Source: Lineus longissimus
Taxonomy: Eukaryota > Nemertea > Pilidiophora > Heteronemertea > Lineidae
Assembly: GCF_910592395.1 (NCBI RefSeq)
Contig: NC_088317.1
Coordinates: forward strand, 1,426,001 to 1,490,000
Direction: 5' to 3'
DNA: 64,000 bases
Shown: piece after piece, positions 60,333 to 64,000 of the stretch
How positions within the stretch are numbered: the first letter of the stretch is position 1
Layout of the letters: every line of letters begins with the position of its first letter
The notes under the pieces: generated by a model
Databases searched by the model: none
What the model was told of the DNA's origin: nothing
Seen by the model: the letters and a program-made list of their open reading frames with translations, nothing else
Made by a program: the position numbers and the translations under genes

Positions 60333-63256
60333 ATGAAGAGTGAGAGTCGCCTCCGTCGTTTACTGAGTACATTTGGTGTGTATGTGTCCCCCACCTATCC
60401 ATCACCTGACGTATCATTGGAGGAAGGTAAGCCGGAAAGCGACATAATGATAGGCCTATTAGTTTTGCATCTCATGACCATCTCATCTTCCTAGAGCATG
60501 TGTTTGTATCGTTCCTTAAATACACCAGTCTTTAAGTGAAAATCAAGCTAGTGTTTGCTTTAGAACAGGGTGTTTGTAATGGGATGTTCAGCTGATCGGA
60601 GAGTTTGTCAAGGTGCGGTTGTGTGGAATCGGTTTGGGTCAACGCGAGACCCGAGGGATCTCTGTCCCAACACGCCTCTTTCAACGAATCATCCTCCGAG
60701 GTACTCGAACGCCCGGAATCAGTGCGTGCTGCAGTTTGAAAAGGTTTGTTTCGGTGGTTTTCTTCAAGATATAAAAATGATAATGATGAAAATGAAAATA
60801 ATAACAAGAACGTGAATGAATAGATAACAAGATAATGAAGAAATCAAGAGAAAAAAATTTGACAGATCCACCGGGAGTCGAACTCGTGACCAGCCGAACC
60901 ACGGTCTAACACTCTAAGCGCTGTACCGTCAAAGCTTTCATGCTCACGCGGATATTTTATTTGCCTGTTATCAACGAGCCAGGTGATGCATGACAAGATG
61001 ACATCCCTCTAATACCATTCACGTCATCGCCATATTGAAAACGCGCCGCAATTGTGACTAGGTCGCGCAGGTGGCAGAGTGATTCGCCGAAATAGTTCCA
61101 AGTAATCGTATATTTCGATAGTTGTACAGATTTTTCTCAATATACCGTATGTATATACCTCAGTGATATAAAAGATAATGTTTGCAGTTGATTTTACGTT
61201 TGAATGGCCTTTTTGAAAAAGTTTTTAGAATCGAGGTCAACAGGGTCAAATGAAATAGTTTATGGCGCCAATGATGTCAGCAACATGGCGGATTTGTTCT
61301 AAAGTTCGAGTCGATTCTCTTGGAAGCCATTTTGCCAATGCTTTCTGTGCCGGTGTAATGTTTTTGAGTGTTTCTATTTTTGAGTGTTTCCCCTCATTGT
61401 TTGGGAACGCTCAAAATTAGATTGACAAGTTTTTCTGTGTATCCCCCCTATTGAAAAGTCGTGGTCTCTCTAGCTGCCTATTGTTTGGAAACACTGAAAC
61501 ATGGGGAACAACCACAGATGTTACACCGGCTGTGATTTGAAGGGACAAATTAGGTTTGGGATCTAAGTAACCAAGATGACAATGTTCGAATTCCGTTCCG
61601 TGCACCTCCTCATACTTATTCTCGCGAATAATGATTTTGCAAGTGTTGTGAGGTGGTTGGATATATCTTGCAAATCCAAGGCCAACAGTTACATTCTGTT
61701 GCCTTTTATATATTTTTCGGCGAAAGAGAAAGGAAAACGTTGTATGCGTAAAATGAGTAAAAAGAAGGGCCCATGTTTGCAGAAGGAGGAATTTTCGTTA
61801 TATCATATCGGTCACTTTTCCCAAACCTGATGTTTCTCCATTGTAATTTTCTAATAATGGTATTTTTCTGACTAAAACAGATTCCTCAGCGAGTGACGAC
61901 AGTATCGTAAGTGACTTTCCCGCCCAAGAGGACGAGTATGAAGAGGTGACGTATTTCGAATACGGCGATCGTGGCGAGTTGCTTGGGACGAAACGCGTGG
62001 AGTACATTCCACAAAAAGGCCACCTTAAGCACCTGCCGACTTCCGTTATGTTTTTTGATTACCACGACCAGGGCTGCACTGAAGACAAACTGTTTATTCC
62101 TTTGAGGAACACCAGTGGTGCCGGAGATGCAAATATTTCTCTAGGAGTCGACAGCGGCGCGTGCACACGGACGACAAGCTCGACTGTTTTAGTTCGCGCA
62201 GCCTCAAGTTCAGACACGAAGGAGATCATCTGGGACTTCCCTGATTCTGCTCTCCAGGAGGACGCGTCAGTGACCGACCTGCTAAAGAACAATCATCGGG
62301 TAACGACCAAAGCTGTCAGCCATCATGAGGTCAAGGTCGGCGACTCGGCGCTTGGGGGGTTGATCCACCGATACGGATCCCGTTCAAGGTCATCACGATC
62401 CCATAAAGTGAATTTCAACGACGCTACGACATTCACGAAATATATCCCGGTGAGTGAAAACAAGAATGGGATCATTCCATTTTCAAGTTTCAATCGGTGC
62501 GACCCGAAAGGATGGTGCGATCTGCAGGTCATGATGACAAAATTGTGCAGCAGATGCAAAGATGTTCCGGATGATAAAAGTGTTCCGTCATTACCGCTGA
62601 AGAAATCGACCTCGGAGCAAAGCAATACAATCGACCAGGGCCAGCTGCATCATGAGATCACGAGAATCCTCAGTGGAGATGGGGTGACACGGCCCAGCCG
62701 ATCAGAAACAACAATACTCGATCGGAATCTGCAATTTAAGGGAAGGAGGTGCCGAGAACTTCATCAGCCTAATGTGAATTCGATGCGATTCCAGCTTGAG
62801 TCGAATAAGGCGTATTGCACAATCGCTTCGAAGAGATTTCCGATCTTCTCATCAGCGATTTACATTGGATTGAAATCGTTGCCAAACATCACCCTCTGCC
62901 AGTGTCATGTAAAAACTGAACTTCTCATCACAGCGCTGAAGCACTTCTTTTATCCCTGGAGTAACGTGCAAGCGCTTTGGGTGACAGACTTGAGCGACCA
63001 GATAAATACACTCGTGAGGCCTCCCCATAACGCAAGGTCGCCATTCGGAAGACTGCGACGATCACGGGATAGCTACAGTGCCGCCATTTTGGTAAATAAG
63101 GAAGCGGGTCAGCTGCTTCGTCATAAAGATTTGGGTTTATTTCATACACTGGCGGAAGTTTTGGAGATTCACCCGAGTAAGCTGTTGGTACTGGTCGGCG
63201 AAACACCACAAACAGGAGACTTCGGTGACGGGGAATCAGGGAGTTTGCGGAACTAG
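60333..63256 (+). CDS. Two-exon protein of unknown function, 489 aa
   Basis: The coding exons are 60333-60426 (begins MKSESRLRRLLSTFGVY) and 61881-63256, joined in phase 1 at a good donor (GTAAGC) and acceptor (CTAAAACAG). A 5' non-coding exon probably ends at 60022 (GCG/GTAAGT) and splices to 60327, because an acceptor (TTTCGATTCCAG) lies just before the ATG. The protein starts basic, then has an acidic segment (SASDDSIVSDFPAQEDEYEE). A Ser/Arg-rich centre includes a GSRSRSSRSH tract. The last 170 residues look folded (FPIFSSAIYIGLKSLPNITL, LLVLVGETPQ). No signal peptide, membrane helix or known domain is visible. One long exon in this intron-rich neighbourhood is unusual. It could be a lineage-specific gene or contain a retroposed segment. 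Confidence 0.7.
60858..60933 (-). repeat. tRNA-like sequence, probably a SINE head or tRNA pseudogene
   Basis: The minus strand contains a B-box-like GAGTTCGACTCCC and an A-box-like ACAGCGCTTAGAGTG at tRNA spacing. TTTGACG at the 5' end can pair with TGTCAAA at the 3' end, and seven T residues follow at once, as in a Pol III terminator. The T-arm does not pair properly and lies a few bases too far from the acceptor strand. A functional tRNA is therefore unlikely; a tRNA-derived element fits better. It lies in the first coding intron of the 60.3-63.3 kb gene. Confidence 0.4.
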
Positions 63257-64000
63257 TGACTATTCTCATCCTCATGACGTATGAGCGTCCTCAATATGTA
63301 AGAGATGACTTTGCATTCGGAGATTTTTGCTAAGTTTCGTGGTCAGTATTCAACTTCTGGTAGGCGACATTTGATTAGCAATACGCACTATTGCTTCTTG
63401 AACGGGAAGGGTTGAAGTGAGGGATGTTATGAAAGATTGTATTCTGGAAGGTCGGAACACTGGCGATCGAATCGCGAGGACTAAGATTATCGATCACTGT
63501 GCTTGTAGTTAACCCGATTCAAACGAACAATAATCAAGTGCTCTGAATGGCTCAGTTGAACCATTAAATGTCCCATAGTGAAAACTTGTCGTCCTGTTTT
63601 TAATACCTCTTTGATATCGAGAGGCCGTTAATTCATCATTCACACCTCACTTAGCCTATTATCGGTGATTTTGATAGGCCTACTCATTTGGCATGTTAGT
63701 GGTGATTCCCATGAAAAGGTTTTTTAAGTGGAGGCCATACTATTCAGCCAAGTTTGGGAAAATACGGTATGAAGCATGTCTTCTGTCTTGTGTTGGACAA
63801 TATCTCGAATATCGCGTGTCTCGCTCAAGATTGTGACAGAGTCGTTAATTATGGTACTGGTCCGCGAACCATGGCTAATATGCCTGCACCCACCGATACA
63901 TAAAGGAATACCGCTTGTTTAATTCATTGTACCATATCTATTCTGAGATCTACAGTTAATGATATAGATACGATGTATAGGAGATATTCTGCTGTGATAG
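63257..64000. other. 3' flank of the unknown-function gene
   Basis: No open frame of note and no recognisable RNA gene or repeat. It probably contains the 3' UTR of the upstream gene. Confidence 0.45.

Overview
The window is nuclear DNA of an intron-rich invertebrate animal. Genes are split into many short exons with GT-AG introns of 100-1000 bases. The proteins are clearly animal: USP9X/fat facets, PCCA, UXS1, FBXL18, a class II CPD photolyase and an SLC16-type transporter. A class II photolyase and abundant short tandem repeats suggest a non-mammalian, probably marine bilaterian; the phylum cannot be fixed from this sequence alone. I joined exons by hand, using splice signals and phase agreement at each junction.

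Left part (1-8.7 kb): the 5' part of a minus-strand DnaJ-domain gene whose next exon encodes a UBA domain, then a poorly resolved minus-strand stretch with a few coding-looking exons. Next is a secreted or surface EGF/Ser-Thr-rich repeat gene (minus) that includes a decayed EGF exon. A repeat-rich interval follows, with a palindrome array, an 85-bp satellite and a foldback MITE carrying 10-bp target-site duplications.

Middle (8.7-23 kb): a complete 10-exon class II CPD photolyase (plus, 512 aa), convergent with a 5-exon monocarboxylate-transporter-like gene (minus, 645 aa). About 5 kb with no recognised gene follows.

Main block (23.6-41 kb): a 42-coding-exon USP9X orthologue on the minus strand, about 2,597 aa, with the catalytic Cys and His motifs intact. 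It stands head to head with a complete 16-exon propionyl-CoA carboxylase alpha gene (PCCA, plus, 722 aa); the start codons are about 1 kb apart.

Right part (48-64 kb): an FBXL18 orthologue (minus, 8 exons, about 693 aa) head to head with UXS1 (plus, 9 exons, 420 aa), with only 477 bp between the two start codons. A two-coding-exon gene of unknown function follows (plus, 489 aa). The genes do not form a pathway; this looks like ordinary gene-dense animal chromosome.

The most notable structural signal is repeated tandem duplication across exon-intron boundaries. In the photolyase a 103-bp unit carrying an exon end plus its splice donor occurs four times. In PCCA a 61-64-bp unit carrying an exon start plus its acceptor region occurs four times, with the AG apparently lost in the intronic copies. 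A decayed duplicate of photolyase exon 6 lies in the intron before it, and a decayed EGF exon lies in the EGF gene. I found no CRISPR array, operon, viral gene or bacterial-type system.
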